A DNA stretch of 64,000 nucleotides, from assembly GCF_036345915.1 (NCBI RefSeq), contig NZ_CP107785.1, positions 3,658,001 to 3,722,000 of the forward strand, in the 5' to 3' direction. A program made the translations under genes and the position numbers. Within the stretch, counting starts at the first letter, position 1; each line of letters begins with the position of its first letter. Positions 51,468-60,138 of this stretch are shown here, piece after piece. The notes beneath the pieces were generated by a model, which was given only the letters and a program-made list of their open reading frames with translations, was not told the origin of the DNA and made no database searches. This DNA comes from Nocardia sp. NBC_00565 (GTDB lineage Bacteria > Actinomycetota > Actinomycetes > Mycobacteriales > Mycobacteriaceae).

Positions 51468-51877
51468 GCCGTCACCGGCCGGAAGAAAGGAATTGCCACG
51501 TCGTCGTGCTCCTCGAAAACGACTTCGACCGCCATACCGATGTCGACCGAGTCGATGTCGACCTCGACCAAGCAGGTGGTGAGGCGAACGTCCGGTTGGT
51601 CATCCAGTTCGACGGCCGCGATCACATACGGCGGAGGGAATGCCGGCAGCCATGGGTGATGGTTGACGGTGAACGCCGCGACCTTGCCTCTACCCGACGC
51701 GACCTCGGGGGCGACGTCGAGACTGCGGCAACGCCAGCAGGCCCCGACGGGTGGATGGATCCACCCTCTGCACGCTCGGCACCGGGTGATGCGGAGTTCG
51801 CCGTCGAATCCACCGGTCCAGAACGCACGGGACTCTTCGGTCACGTCGGGGAGCACTCGACCCGAATCGTTTGACAT
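51464..51877 (-). CDS. DUF35 Zn-ribbon/OB-fold protein, thiolase-fold partner
   Basis: A 137-residue protein: N-terminal helix VTEESRAFWTGGFDGELRIT, zinc ribbon TRCRACRGWIHPPVGACWRC and OB-fold strands GRGKVAAFTVNHHPWLPAF and PYVIAAVELDDQPDVRLTTC. The ATG at 51877 is preferred since GGAGG lies six bases upstream; the ATG two codons earlier is too close to it. It is the first gene of the thiolase-fold/ABC-transporter operon and overlaps the next gene by four bases. Confidence 0.9.
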   Translation of the reverse strand: MSNDSGRVLPDVTEESRAFWTGGFDGELRITRCRACRGWIHPPVGACWRCRSLDVAPEVASGRGKVAAFTVNHHPWLPAFPPPYVIAAVELDDQPDVRLTTCLVEVDIDSVDIGMAVEVVFEEHDDVAIPFFRPVTA

Positions 51878-52303
51878 GTACATCCTCCAACTGCCTTCTG
51901 TTCGGTGCCGACGCGGCTGATGATCCATGCCACCCTCGAGGCTGCGAGTGATTCCGGTCACCGTGGACGAAGACTAACATCTGATGGTCGTGTCATGTAA
52001 GTACCCGAACATCACCGCACATGACTGGCTTTAGTGTCGAGTAGAACCCACATCAAAGCCGCATACTCTGACATGTGTGTACACATTCAGGTGCGAGAGG
52101 TCGTCAGCCGCACACCCGAAAGCGCGCCCTGCGGGATAACCCGCCGCAATATGCATAACAACGTCAGATACAGCGCTCCGCTTACGCAGGGGCCACGCGT
52201 CGCGATACTAGCTCTCGCGCGGGCGCCTGACACGAAAAAGCACCACTCTTCGCCACACCGTTGACTCGAACCCCACCCGCCACATCGCAGCAAGGCTGGC
52301 ATA

Positions 52304-52339
52304 TATCCAGCTCACGTTGCGTATCCAGCTCACGTTGCG
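52304..52339. repeat. Tandem 18-bp direct repeat
   Basis: Two exact adjacent copies of TATCCAGCTCACGTTGCG. Only two units are present and no further copies were noticed. Confidence 0.85.
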
Positions 52340-52430
52340 CAATTGCCATCGGCCCTCCGGCTTTACCCGCCCTCGCGACGACGATGCATCGAACCCTTGT
52401 GACCGTGACCACATACAGCCGGATCTGTTA

Positions 52431-52447
52431 TGTACACTAAGTCAGAT
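52431..52447. promoter_or_regulatory. Operator-like motif before the CoA-transferase
   Basis: Read on the minus strand it is ATCTGACTTAGTGTACA, close to ATCTGACATAGTGTCA at 42943. It lies 93 bp before the GTG of the CoA-transferase gene. Confidence 0.45.
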
Positions 52448-52539
52448 GCTTCTCAGCAGCTGGCATCCGAACAGCCCACGGCGCCTGCGCGCACGCGTTC
52501 CGATCCACTGCTCCAGCTCTTTCGAAAGGATGCTCTCTC

Positions 52540-53754
52540 GTGGTCGGTGTAATGAACGGAATCCGAGTCGTCGAGGTCGCGGCGTGGACCTATGTACCGG
52601 TGGCAGGCGCGATCCTGACCGAATGGGGCGCTGACGTGCTGAAGATCGAGCATCCCGAGACCGGGGACCCGCAGCGTGGCCTGGTCAGCTCCGGGCTCAT
52701 CCCCGCCGGTGGCGTGAACCATATGTTCGAACTGCCCAATCGCGGAAAGCGCAGCGTCGCACTGGATTTGAAGACCGAGGAGGGCCGCGACCTGTTGATG
52801 AAGATCGTCGCCACCGCGGACGTCTTCCTCACCAACTTCCGCCCCGGCGCCCGTAGGAAACTCCGCATCGATGTCGAGGACGTACGCGCACACAACGACA
52901 AGATCATCTACGTCCGTGGATCGGCAGCCGGGCAGCGGGGCGAGGAGGCCGAACGTGGCGGGTACGACATGACCTCGTTCTGGGCCCGCAGCGGCGCCGC
53001 CGACAATGTCAGCCCCGACGAGCTGGGATACGCGGTCACCATGCCGGGACCGGCATTCGGAGACACCCTCGGCGGCCTGACACTCGCGGGGGCGATCTCC
53101 TCGGCCCTGTTTCATCGTGAACGCACCGGCGAGGCACTGACTGTCGACGGTTCCCTGCTCGCGCTCGGCGCATGGGCAATGGGAGCGACGATCGCAGGCT
53201 CGCACGCGTTCGGACTCGATCGATACCCGAAGACCGTTCCCACGACCGCGGCGAACCCGCTCGTCAACAGCTATCGCACCGCCGACGGCCGATCGATCGC
53301 GATCGTCATGCTCGAATCCGACCGATACTTCCCGGAACTCATGCGCGTGCTCGAGCGTCCGGAACTGATCGACGATCCACGGTTCGCCAGCCACGCACTG
53401 CGCGGGCAGAACCACCTCGCGCTCGTCGAAGTGCTCGCCGCGGGTTTCGCCAGGAAGAGCCTGGAGGAATGGCGGTTCGCGCTGAAGGACATCGATGGTT
53501 CGTGGTCGGTCGTACAGACTCCTCGCGAGGTGGTCACCGACCCTCAGGTCGAAGCCAACGACTATATCGCCGACGTCACCGATGCCAACGGAACCGACTT
53601 CAAACTCGTCTCGGCGCCAGTGCAATTCGACGAGAAGCCCGGTGACGTCAAGCGCGCGCCCGAACACGGCGAACATACCGATCAGGTACTCGAGGAGATC
53701 GGACTGTCGATGGACGAGATCGTCGAACTCAAGGTGAGCGGAGCGGTCCTCTGA
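52540..53754 (+). CDS. CaiB/BaiF family type III CoA-transferase
   Basis: A 404-residue family III CoA-transferase: GIRVVEVAAWTYVPVAGAIL, EWGADVLKIEHPETGDPQRG, NRGKRSVALDLKTEEGRDLL, TNFRPGARRKLRID, the catalytic Asp in GGYDMTSFWARSGAAD and a C-terminal EHTDQVLEEIGLSMDEI. It moves CoA between carboxylic acids, activating a substrate without ATP. The GTG at 52540 has AAAGGA upstream; an ATG four codons later is the alternative. It is a single gene with its own operator-like site. Confidence 0.93.
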   Translation: MVGVMNGIRVVEVAAWTYVPVAGAILTEWGADVLKIEHPETGDPQRGLVSSGLIPAGGVNHMFELPNRGKRSVALDLKTEEGRDLLMKIVATADVFLTNFRPGARRKLRIDVEDVRAHNDKIIYVRGSAAGQRGEEAERGGYDMTSFWARSGAADNVSPDELGYAVTMPGPAFGDTLGGLTLAGAISSALFHRERTGEALTVDGSLLALGAWAMGATIAGSHAFGLDRYPKTVPTTAANPLVNSYRTADGRSIAIVMLESDRYFPELMRVLERPELIDDPRFASHALRGQNHLALVEVLAAGFARKSLEEWRFALKDIDGSWSVVQTPREVVTDPQVEANDYIADVTDANGTDFKLVSAPVQFDEKPGDVKRAPEHGEHTDQVLEEIGLSMDEIVELKVSGAVL

Positions 53755-54176
53755 CAGCCGCCGACGCCCCCACCCGTGCCGTGACATACAACCGGCGCTG
53801 ATCGGAACATGTTCGGACTCCGCCCGGCCGCCCTGATATCGACAACCATCCTCAGGTCACCTCCGGTGATGACAGACGATATCGGGGCGACCAGCGGCGC
53901 GTGCACCTGTTCGTCGCGTCGACCGTGCTCACCAGGACTGTCGGCCTCGTGATCCGGGCACGCACGTACTTCAGGTGGTCGGAGCGGACGGGCTCATCGC
54001 CGTGGGTCCGGTGGTGTCGGCAGACGTGCTGTGATCCGGGCGGGTTCGCGGCGACGACCTCTCCCGCTCTGTGTTTCCGCTGAAGGTTCACCGAGTCGCA
54101 GCGACGGCGGGACACAACCGAAGAGCCCTGCGGCTTCCGACAGAGCAGCGGCAGGGGCTCACGAGTCCGGTTTCGA
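53755..54176. other. Non-coding 420-bp gap after the CoA-transferase
   Basis: No gene was recognised. A plus-strand stretch ending near 54030 reads THVLQVVGADGLIAVGPVVS before a stop and might be the tail of a lost gene, but it matches no family I can name. The right end holds the terminator hairpin of the alcohol dehydrogenase gene. Confidence 0.4.
54123..54160 (-). terminator. Hairpin downstream of the alcohol dehydrogenase gene
   Basis: GAGCCCTGC (54123-54131) pairs, with one bulge, with GCAGGGGCTC (54151-54160) around a 19-base loop, 17 bp beyond the stop at 54177. Confidence 0.5.
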
Positions 54177-55310
54177 CTACGCCGCGGATGTCTCCGCAGC
54201 GGTGTAACTGAGAACGCCGCGGATGTTACGGCCGGCACGCATGTCGTCGTATCCGTCATTGACCTTCTCGAGCGGGTAGGTCCGAGTGACCATCGCGTCG
54301 AGGTCGACCGAACCCGAACCCCACAGCTCGAGAACCTTCGGAATGTCGCCACGGGGGTTCGCCGAACCATAGAGACTTCCCACGATCTGCTTTTCCTGCA
54401 ATGTGAGATCCATCAGATTCGCGGACACCTCACGCTCGAGCATGGGATGGATGTTGGTGACGACCAACCGGCCACGCTTGGCGATCATCGCGAGGGCCTT
54501 CGATACCAGCGCACCTTCACCGACGCCCATGGCGGTGATGAACTTGTCCGCACCGCGATGCCAGGTAGCCTCTGCGACAACAGCTTTGGCCTCTTCCCAG
54601 GATGCCGCGACATGAGTGGCACCCATCTTCAGCGCCATCTCCCGCTTGAACTCGTTCGGGTCGATCGCCGTGATCGTGCGCGCACCGGCCAGTCTCGCAC
54701 CCTGGATCGCCGCGGCGCCGATGCCACCGACACCGGCCACGACCACGGTTTCACCGGGCCGGACGTCCGCGGTGTAGACCGCGGATCCCCATCCGGTGAT
54801 GAACCCGCATCCCAGCAGGCACGCGCGGTCCAGCGGGTGGTGCGGTTCGATCTTGATGCAGCTCGCTTCGTTCACGACGGTGTGTTCGGCGAAGGAGCCG
54901 ATACCACAGGCCAGCGCGAGATCGTGCTCCCGGATGTGGTGGCGCGCTGTCCCGTCCTGAATCTGCTTGCCGCTGTAGATCTTCGCACCGAGATCGCACA
55001 GGTTCTGATGTCCTGTCGAACACGAGGGACACCGTCCGCAGGACGGGATGAAACTGAATACGACATGGTCGCCCGGCTCGATCCACGAGACGTGCGAGCC
55101 CACCGCTTTCACGATGCCCGCACCTTCGTGTCCACCGATGCAGGGCAATGCGAACGGCATGTCACCGGTCACTATGTGCTCGTCCGAGTGACACATTCCT
55201 GACGCGTGCAACTCGACGAGCACTTCCTGTTCCTTCGGCGCATCGAGTTCGATCGTCTCGATCGACCAGGGCGAATTGCGTTCCCACAGAACGGCTGCCT
55301 GGGTCTGCAT
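54177..55310 (-). CDS. NDMA/mycofactocin-type zinc alcohol dehydrogenase
   Basis: A 377-residue zinc MDR dehydrogenase: catalytic zinc ligands in ELHASGMCHSDEHIVTGDMP and CIGGHEGAGIV, structural zinc CGRCPSCSTGHQNLC, and nucleotide motif TVVVAGVGGIGAAAIQGARL. The start MQTQAAVLWERNSPWSIETI and overall layout match the nicotinoprotein NDMA-dependent dehydrogenases, which keep NAD(H) bound and pass electrons to mycofactocin. It should oxidise an alcohol to an aldehyde. The aldehyde dehydrogenase gene lies just upstream, so the pair would convert an alcohol to an acid. Confidence 0.92.
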   Translation of the reverse strand: MQTQAAVLWERNSPWSIETIELDAPKEQEVLVELHASGMCHSDEHIVTGDMPFALPCIGGHEGAGIVKAVGSHVSWIEPGDHVVFSFIPSCGRCPSCSTGHQNLCDLGAKIYSGKQIQDGTARHHIREHDLALACGIGSFAEHTVVNEASCIKIEPHHPLDRACLLGCGFITGWGSAVYTADVRPGETVVVAGVGGIGAAAIQGARLAGARTITAIDPNEFKREMALKMGATHVAASWEEAKAVVAEATWHRGADKFITAMGVGEGALVSKALAMIAKRGRLVVTNIHPMLEREVSANLMDLTLQEKQIVGSLYGSANPRGDIPKVLELWGSGSVDLDAMVTRTYPLEKVNDGYDDMRAGRNIRGVLSYTAAETSAA

Positions 55311-55341
55311 GAATGTCCTTCCAACGAAAAGGTGAGGTGAA

Positions 55342-56778
55342 TCAGAGAATGATCGATCGAGGCTCGACGAAGCCGTCGATCCCTTCGGGACCGCCCTCGC
55401 GGCCGATGCCAGACTGCTTGAATCCTCCGAAGGGAGATCCGAAATCGATGGGCCCCGCAGAGTTGATGGACACCGATCCGACGCGCAGTCGTGCCGCGAC
55501 CCGCGCAGCGCGCGCACGATCGGCCGACCACACTGCCGCGGCGAGTCCGTAGTCGGAATCGTTGGCCTGTGCCACGGCGTCGTCGTCGTCTCGATAGGCG
55601 ATCACCACCGCCACCGGACCGAACAGTTCCGCCCGGGCGATCTCGGCACGATTGTCGACATCGGCGACGATCGTCGGCGCGACGAACCATCCCGAATCCA
55701 GCCCCTCCGGTCGGACGCCGCCGGTGACTACGCGCGCACCGTCCGATCGTGCTCGAGCGACAACGTTCTCTATGCGGTCGCGTGCAGCACGATTGATGAC
55801 CGGGCCGACCTGCGTCGCTCGATCGGCGGGATCGCCGACCTTCAGCCGTCCTACAGCGGCTCCCAGAGCGTCGACCACTTCGTCGTACCGGGATTCGGAA
55901 ACCAGAATGCGAGTCTGAGCGACGCAGATCTGGCCATTGTTGGCCATCACACCGGTCACGAGCCCACCGACCGTTTCGTCATCGAGGACCACATCGTCCA
56001 ACACGACGGCCGCGGATTTACCGCCCAGTTCCAGGACACACCGACGAACATCCGCTGCACAGGCCGCACCGATCCTCTTGCCCGCCGCGGTGGATCCGGT
56101 GAAGCTGATCTTGTCGACACCGGGGTGCGACACCAGCGCTTCGCCTGTCTCGATGTCGCCGGAGACGATGTTGATCACGCCGTCGGGCAGGCCCGCTGCC
56201 TCGATGGCCTCGGTGAGCATCGACAGGGCGAGAGGAGCTTCGGGGGATGGTTTGAACACTACGGTGCAGCCAGCGGCGAGCGCGGGCGCGAGCTTGAGCG
56301 CGGCGGTGAACAACGGTGCGTTCCACGGAAGAATCGCACCGACCACGCCCACCGGAAGCCGCTGCACCAGTACCTGCCCGCCCACGGCGGAGGGACGGGT
56401 TTCCTCGAAAACGAAGTCTTCGGTGATCTTCTCGTAGGTTCGCAACACACCGACGGTCACGCCGATTTGGCCGAACGAGGCCCACTTTCGCGGTGATCCC
56501 ACCTCCGCGGACACGACATCAGCCAAGACACTCGAGCGTGCCTGGATCTCGTCGGCCAATCGACCGATCGCGACGGCACGCTCGGCCGGAGTGGTCCGTG
56601 TCCACGGCCCGGTGGTCCCCGCCTGGCGCGCCGCGTCGACCGCGGCGTCGACGTCGTCTGTGGTCGCGGCGGTGACGTGGCCCAGGACGGAGCCGTCCGC
56701 GGGAGAACACACCGCTATCCGTTCACCGGTACCTGCCCGCCATTTGCCGCTGATGTAGGCGCCGTCGTAGTCGTGCAC
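55342..56778 (-). CDS. Aldehyde dehydrogenase (NAD(P)-dependent)
   Basis: A 478-residue ALDH from a GTG at 56778, with GAGG nine bases upstream. It has LPWNAPLFTAALKLAPALAA, FTGSTAAGKRIG, the base Glu in LELGGKSAAVV, the catalytic Cys in GQICVAQTRILVS and the terminal FGGFKQSGIGREGGPEGIDG. It oxidises the aldehyde made by the following alcohol dehydrogenase, 31 bp downstream. A motif copy (TGGCAGTAATGTCA) lies 59 bp upstream. Confidence 0.94.
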   Translation of the reverse strand: MHDYDGAYISGKWRAGTGERIAVCSPADGSVLGHVTAATTDDVDAAVDAARQAGTTGPWTRTTPAERAVAIGRLADEIQARSSVLADVVSAEVGSPRKWASFGQIGVTVGVLRTYEKITEDFVFEETRPSAVGGQVLVQRLPVGVVGAILPWNAPLFTAALKLAPALAAGCTVVFKPSPEAPLALSMLTEAIEAAGLPDGVINIVSGDIETGEALVSHPGVDKISFTGSTAAGKRIGAACAADVRRCVLELGGKSAAVVLDDVVLDDETVGGLVTGVMANNGQICVAQTRILVSESRYDEVVDALGAAVGRLKVGDPADRATQVGPVINRAARDRIENVVARARSDGARVVTGGVRPEGLDSGWFVAPTIVADVDNRAEIARAELFGPVAVVIAYRDDDDAVAQANDSDYGLAAAVWSADRARAARVAARLRVGSVSINSAGPIDFGSPFGGFKQSGIGREGGPEGIDGFVEPRSIIL

Positions 56779-56836
56779 TTGCGATACCTCTCAGTCGGCC
56801 ACGGTGGCACCTACAGCAGCCACCGAACCTCGATTC

Positions 56837-56850
56837 TGGCAGTAATGTCA
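56837..56850. promoter_or_regulatory. Operator-like motif TGGCAGTAATGTCA
   Basis: Located between the ALDH start and the end of the F420-type oxidoreductase gene, overlapping that gene's stop codon. The extended form TTCTGGCAGTAATGTCAC matches the copies at 26596 and 32707. Confidence 0.5.
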
Positions 56851-57960
56851 CTTTACGGCAAGGGTCGCCCCAGGACGGGCGCCGACAACGTCTTCGAGTT
56901 GATCCGGGGTGCTGCCGTGCAGAACCAGCTCGTCCGCGCCCGAGTCGCGATACCGCTCGAACATCGCCCAGCATTCGCTCGGAGTCCCCAACGCCGCAGC
57001 ACCACGAACCCACTGCTCGGGCAGCACACGAGCGACCTCGACCAGCTGATCGCGCTCGAGTACCGAATCGGCCGCGCCGCGAACACCGGCCAGGAGTGGA
57101 TGGTCACGAATGTCGGCGAGCCGCTGCACATCCCAGCCGTTCGCCGTCGCCAACTGCTCGCCGAAAGTAGGAATTTGGTAGTAGGACACCGCACGACCAC
57201 CGACGACGGCTGCTTCCTCCTCCGCGGACAACCCGGACGCCACGATGACGGTGGCGTAGATCCGCACCGACTTCGGGTCCCGCCCCACGGCGGTCGCGGC
57301 AGCACGCACCACATCTGCCGAGCGACGAACGGCCTCCGGCGTCAGGAAAGGATGCAGCAAGACCCCGTCGAAGTGGCGGCCGGCGAGTTCGAGCCCCTTG
57401 GATCCGATGGCGGCGAACACCAACGGTGGAACAGGTGCCTCCGGCACGTCGGTCAAGCGCAACGATGGGTATGTTCCCGCAGGTCCGTCGTACTTCACCC
57501 GCTCGCCACGACACAGCCGACGAAAGATGTCGACGGAATCGACGATGGATGCGTTGGTCGACTTCGGCAGCCCCACCGCGCTCCACATCTTGTCGACCGA
57601 CCGACCGATGCCGAGTACGACGCGACCATCCGACAGTCCCTGCGCAGTCATCGCCAACGACGCGAGCAGGGCAGGGTGTCGAGACTGAAAATGCGTTATG
57701 CCCGCACCGATCTTGATCGTGCTCGTGACCTGACTGAACGCGCCCGCGAGCACGCCGAAATCCTTGGTTCCCCAGCGTTCACTGAGCCACACAGTGCTCA
57801 TGCCCAGACGCTGCGCCGCGATGGCCTGCGCGATCGCCGGTCGCGGATCGGGTACGCGACCGGGCAGCGCGTAGCCGCCCAACGCCAAGTCTGTCGGTGC
57901 GGATGCGGCGGTCGACTGGTCGCTCAGCGCTGCCTCGCGGGTGGATCCTTGGTGATTCAT
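56848..57960 (-). CDS. LLM-class F420-dependent oxidoreductase
   Basis: A 370-residue luciferase-like protein: ALGGYALPGRVPDPRPAIAQ, MSTVWLSERWGTKDFGVLAG, IKIGAGITHFQSRHPALLAS and GRVVLGIGRSVDKMW. It closely resembles a mycobacterial F420-dependent group of this length. The frame is open 80 codons further, but the ATG at 57960 (MNHQGSTREA) is the sensible start because an operator-like motif sits just 10 bp upstream, implying a very short or absent leader. The substrate is unknown. It stands alone, divergent from the kinase-hydratase gene. Confidence 0.9.
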   Translation of the reverse strand: MNHQGSTREAALSDQSTAASAPTDLALGGYALPGRVPDPRPAIAQAIAAQRLGMSTVWLSERWGTKDFGVLAGAFSQVTSTIKIGAGITHFQSRHPALLASLAMTAQGLSDGRVVLGIGRSVDKMWSAVGLPKSTNASIVDSVDIFRRLCRGERVKYDGPAGTYPSLRLTDVPEAPVPPLVFAAIGSKGLELAGRHFDGVLLHPFLTPEAVRRSADVVRAAATAVGRDPKSVRIYATVIVASGLSAEEEAAVVGGRAVSYYQIPTFGEQLATANGWDVQRLADIRDHPLLAGVRGAADSVLERDQLVEVARVLPEQWVRGAAALGTPSECWAMFERYRDSGADELVLHGSTPDQLEDVVGARPGATLAVK

Positions 57961-57970
57961 TCGTCTATTC

Positions 57971-57985
57971 TGACAGTATTGGTCA
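57971..57985. promoter_or_regulatory. Operator-like motif TGACAGTATTGGTCA
   Basis: Ten bases upstream of the F420-type gene start, in the 122-bp divergent gap. The extended form ATTCTGACAGTATTGGTCAC has one extra base in the spacer. It would overlap the core promoter. Confidence 0.5.
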
Positions 57986-58082
57986 CATACTTCTGCAATA
58001 GTCGGGAACCGGTGGGCGGTTGCGATCACGTGTCGGCCCGGAGGCCATATGCCGCAACTGACGTTCGGAGTCGAGGGAGCAC

Positions 58083-59638
58083 ATGGGTTACACGGCGACA
58101 CGAGGGCAACTCGCGGGCGATGTCCGCGCCATACTCGAACAGTGGTTGCCCGACCGATTGACGGCGGCCGCTCACGCCGACTTCGAGATATCCGAGTTCT
58201 CCGCACCGGACGCCGGCTACTCCGGAAAAACAGTGTTCTTCACCGCGTCGTGGACCGATGCCGCCGGTGTGCGCATCCGCCGCGACCTGGTGCTGAGATT
58301 GCAGGCTGCCGACCATCAACTTTTCACCGAGCCCGACGCGGTCCGGCAGGCCGAGGTGATGCGGATACTGGGTCGCCACCCCGGTGTGTCGACGCCGACG
58401 ATCGTTCTCATCGAACGAGACTCGACGGTGCTCGGCGCGCCGTTCTATCTGATGGAGCGGGTCGACGGCCGCACGCCGTCGGACGTCCCGAGCTGGCACA
58501 AACGCGGCTGGACCGCCGAGCTCACCGCTGATCAGCGGAAAGTAATGTGCGACAACGCATTACGTGCACTGGTTGCGGTGCACCGGATCGACGATGCCGA
58601 CGATCTCGCTTTCCTGCGCGGACCCGACACCGGCGCGACACCACTCGAGCGCTACGTCGAGAACGTGCGGCGCTGGTACGAACAGCGTCGCGACGATCTC
58701 CTCGTGGGCACCGAGGAACTCGCATCAGCGATGACGGAGTTACTCGACCACGCGCCACACACCGATGCCGAGACCGTGGTCTGGGGAGACGCCCGGGTAG
58801 GCAACATGTCCTTCGCCGAGGATCTGTCGGTGTCAGCACTCTACGACTGGGAGACAGCGTCGACCGGTCCGGCGGACATCGACCTCGGATGGTGGTTGAT
58901 GTTCGAGCGTTATCTGTGCGAAGCGCTCGGCTTCACCAGAATGCCAGGAGTTCCCGACGACGAGGAAACAGTGCGCCGTTACCTGAGCTTCGGTGGTCGA
59001 CTCATCGGCGACATCTCCTACTTCCAGCTACTGGCTGCGGTGGTACTCGCTCTGATCACCAATCGTCTTGCCCTGCTGCTCATTCGCGACGGCCTCGAGG
59101 AAACCACCGCTCGCAGTTATCCCGCGACGGCGGTCGCGCTCGTCGATCGCTACCGCACCGATCGCCTTCAGCAGAGGAGACGCCTGGCCATGACGACCGA
59201 GTCCCCCACTCCCGCACCGGTCGGCACGGTGGGCGATAGCTGGGAAGTATTCATCGAACGCGGCAAGATCCGCGAGTTCGCGGCCGCGATGCAGTCGGAC
59301 AATGCGGCCTACCAGGGACCCGAAGCCGTTGTTCCGCCGACATTTCTGGTCAATGCCGTGCAGTGGGCACCGCCGGGCGCACGTATAACAGTGGGATTCG
59401 AGCGCAAACGACTACTGCACGGCGAGCAGGAGTACATCTTCCACGGCGAACTCCCCCGAGCCGGTGACAAACTCGTTGCGCAGGAACGAGTTCTGGACCG
59501 ATACACCAAGCCCGGCAAGCGGGGCGGCGAGATGACCTTCGCCGTCGTCGCCACCGAGTTCCGCTCCCCCGAGGGCGCGTTGATCGCCGAGGCACGTGCC
59601 ACGTTCATCCAGACAGCCGCCCGAGGTGAGTCGAAATG
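58083..59638 (+). CDS. Fused APH-family kinase and MaoC-like hotdog hydratase
   Basis: One 518-codon frame. Residues 1-369 are an APH-fold kinase: YSGKTVFFTASWTDAAGVRI, APFYLMERVDGRTPSD, the Brenner loop TVVWGDARVGNMSFAEDL (Trp instead of His, Asp and Asn kept) and the metal site SALYDWETASTGPADIDLGW. Residues 370-518 are a MaoC-like N-terminal hotdog domain: DSWEVFIERGKIREFAAAMQ, VPPTFLVNAVQWAPPGARIT, EYIFHGELPRAGDKLVAQER. The second domain starts at an ATG (59190) with GAGGAGA upstream, so it may also be made alone. The next gene is the matching catalytic hotdog half. Phosphorylation of a hydroxyacyl-CoA followed by hydration or elimination is inferred. Confidence 0.88.
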
Positions 59639-60064
59639 ACCGAGACCGCCGCGCGAATCACGGTCGGAACCACAGCGCCGCCCCGCGCTTTCGGCCCGCT
59701 GACCACCCAGATGTTCGTTCGATACTCCGGCGCGTCAGGTGATCTGAACCCGATGCACTATGACGACACCATCGCCCGAGCAGCAGGAAATCCGTCGGTG
59801 TTCTCCCAAGGAATGCATCAGTCCGCACTCCTGGCCACGTTCGCCACCGACTGGCTGGGCGCGACCAACCTTCGTCGGTTCAGTGTGCGGTTCAAAGAAC
59901 AAGTGTGGCCCGGGGACATTCTGACCTGCACAGGCGAGGTCACCGACACCGAGCCGACCCCCGACGGAAAGCAGCTCGTCACCGTTGCGCTGACCTGTAC
60001 ACGTCAGACCGGTGGCGCGGCGATCACTGGCACCGCCGAATTTCGGGTCGACATCGGCGCGTAA
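59636..60064 (+). CDS. MaoC-like (R)-specific enoyl-CoA hydratase
   Basis: A 142-residue hotdog protein with the hydratase-2 catalytic motif RYSGASGDLNPMHYDDTIAR (Asp and His) and QGMHQSALLATFATDW. The C-terminal strands are RFSVRFKEQVWPGDILTCTG. It overlaps the preceding fusion gene (ATGA-type), whose C-terminal hotdog domain lacks that motif. The two should assemble into a heteromeric hydratase, as with HadAB/HadBC or ChsH1/ChsH2-type enzymes. Confidence 0.92.
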   Translation: MTETAARITVGTTAPPRAFGPLTTQMFVRYSGASGDLNPMHYDDTIARAAGNPSVFSQGMHQSALLATFATDWLGATNLRRFSVRFKEQVWPGDILTCTGEVTDTEPTPDGKQLVTVALTCTRQTGGAAITGTAEFRVDIGA

Positions 60065-60120
60065 TCCAGGCACACACACCGTGGCGTCGGTTCGCTATGC
60101 GGGGCCATCTCATCATAGGC

Positions 60121-60138
60121 TGTTCATCGATGTCAGAT
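60121..60138. promoter_or_regulatory. Operator-like motif overlapping the tandem TetR start
   Basis: TGTTCATCGATGTCAGAT, read on the minus strand as ATCTGACATCGATGAACA, close to ATCTGACACTAATGGACA at 37100. The ATG of the TetR gene (60130) lies inside it, so a bound repressor would shut off its own gene. Confidence 0.55.

Larger units (their letters stand above)
51878..52539. other. Non-coding 660-bp region between divergent operons
   Basis: It separates the transporter operon from the CoA-transferase. No convincing gene is seen; open frames here lack coding character. It contains motif-like arms (CTGATGGTCGTGTCA near 51980, CTGACATGTGTGT near 52068, TGTACACTAAGTCAGAT at 52431-52447) and the tandem repeat at 52304. 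A stretch reading GGGTTCGAGTCAACG on the minus strand near 52255-52275 looks like a tRNA T-loop but cannot form the arm. The last 100 bp hold the CoA-transferase promoter. Confidence 0.5.

Noticed and set aside
52034..52264. 76-codon frame in the large gap before the CoA-transferase
   Set aside because: Composition unlike neighbours and no ribosome binding site or motif.
52250..52280. tRNA-like T-loop sequence (GGTTCGAGTC on the minus strand)
   Set aside because: The flanking bases cannot form a T-stem, and no acceptor, D or anticodon arm follows. It is neither a tRNA nor a convincing attachment site.
53852..54370. 172-codon minus-strand frame across the gap after the alcohol dehydrogenase
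   Set aside because: It overlaps the end of the dehydrogenase gene in another frame and has low-complexity Arg/Ser sequence.
56677..58161. 494-codon plus-strand frame opposite the F420-type oxidoreductase
   Set aside because: Arg/His-rich composition without recognisable domain; the opposite strand carries a full luciferase-like protein.
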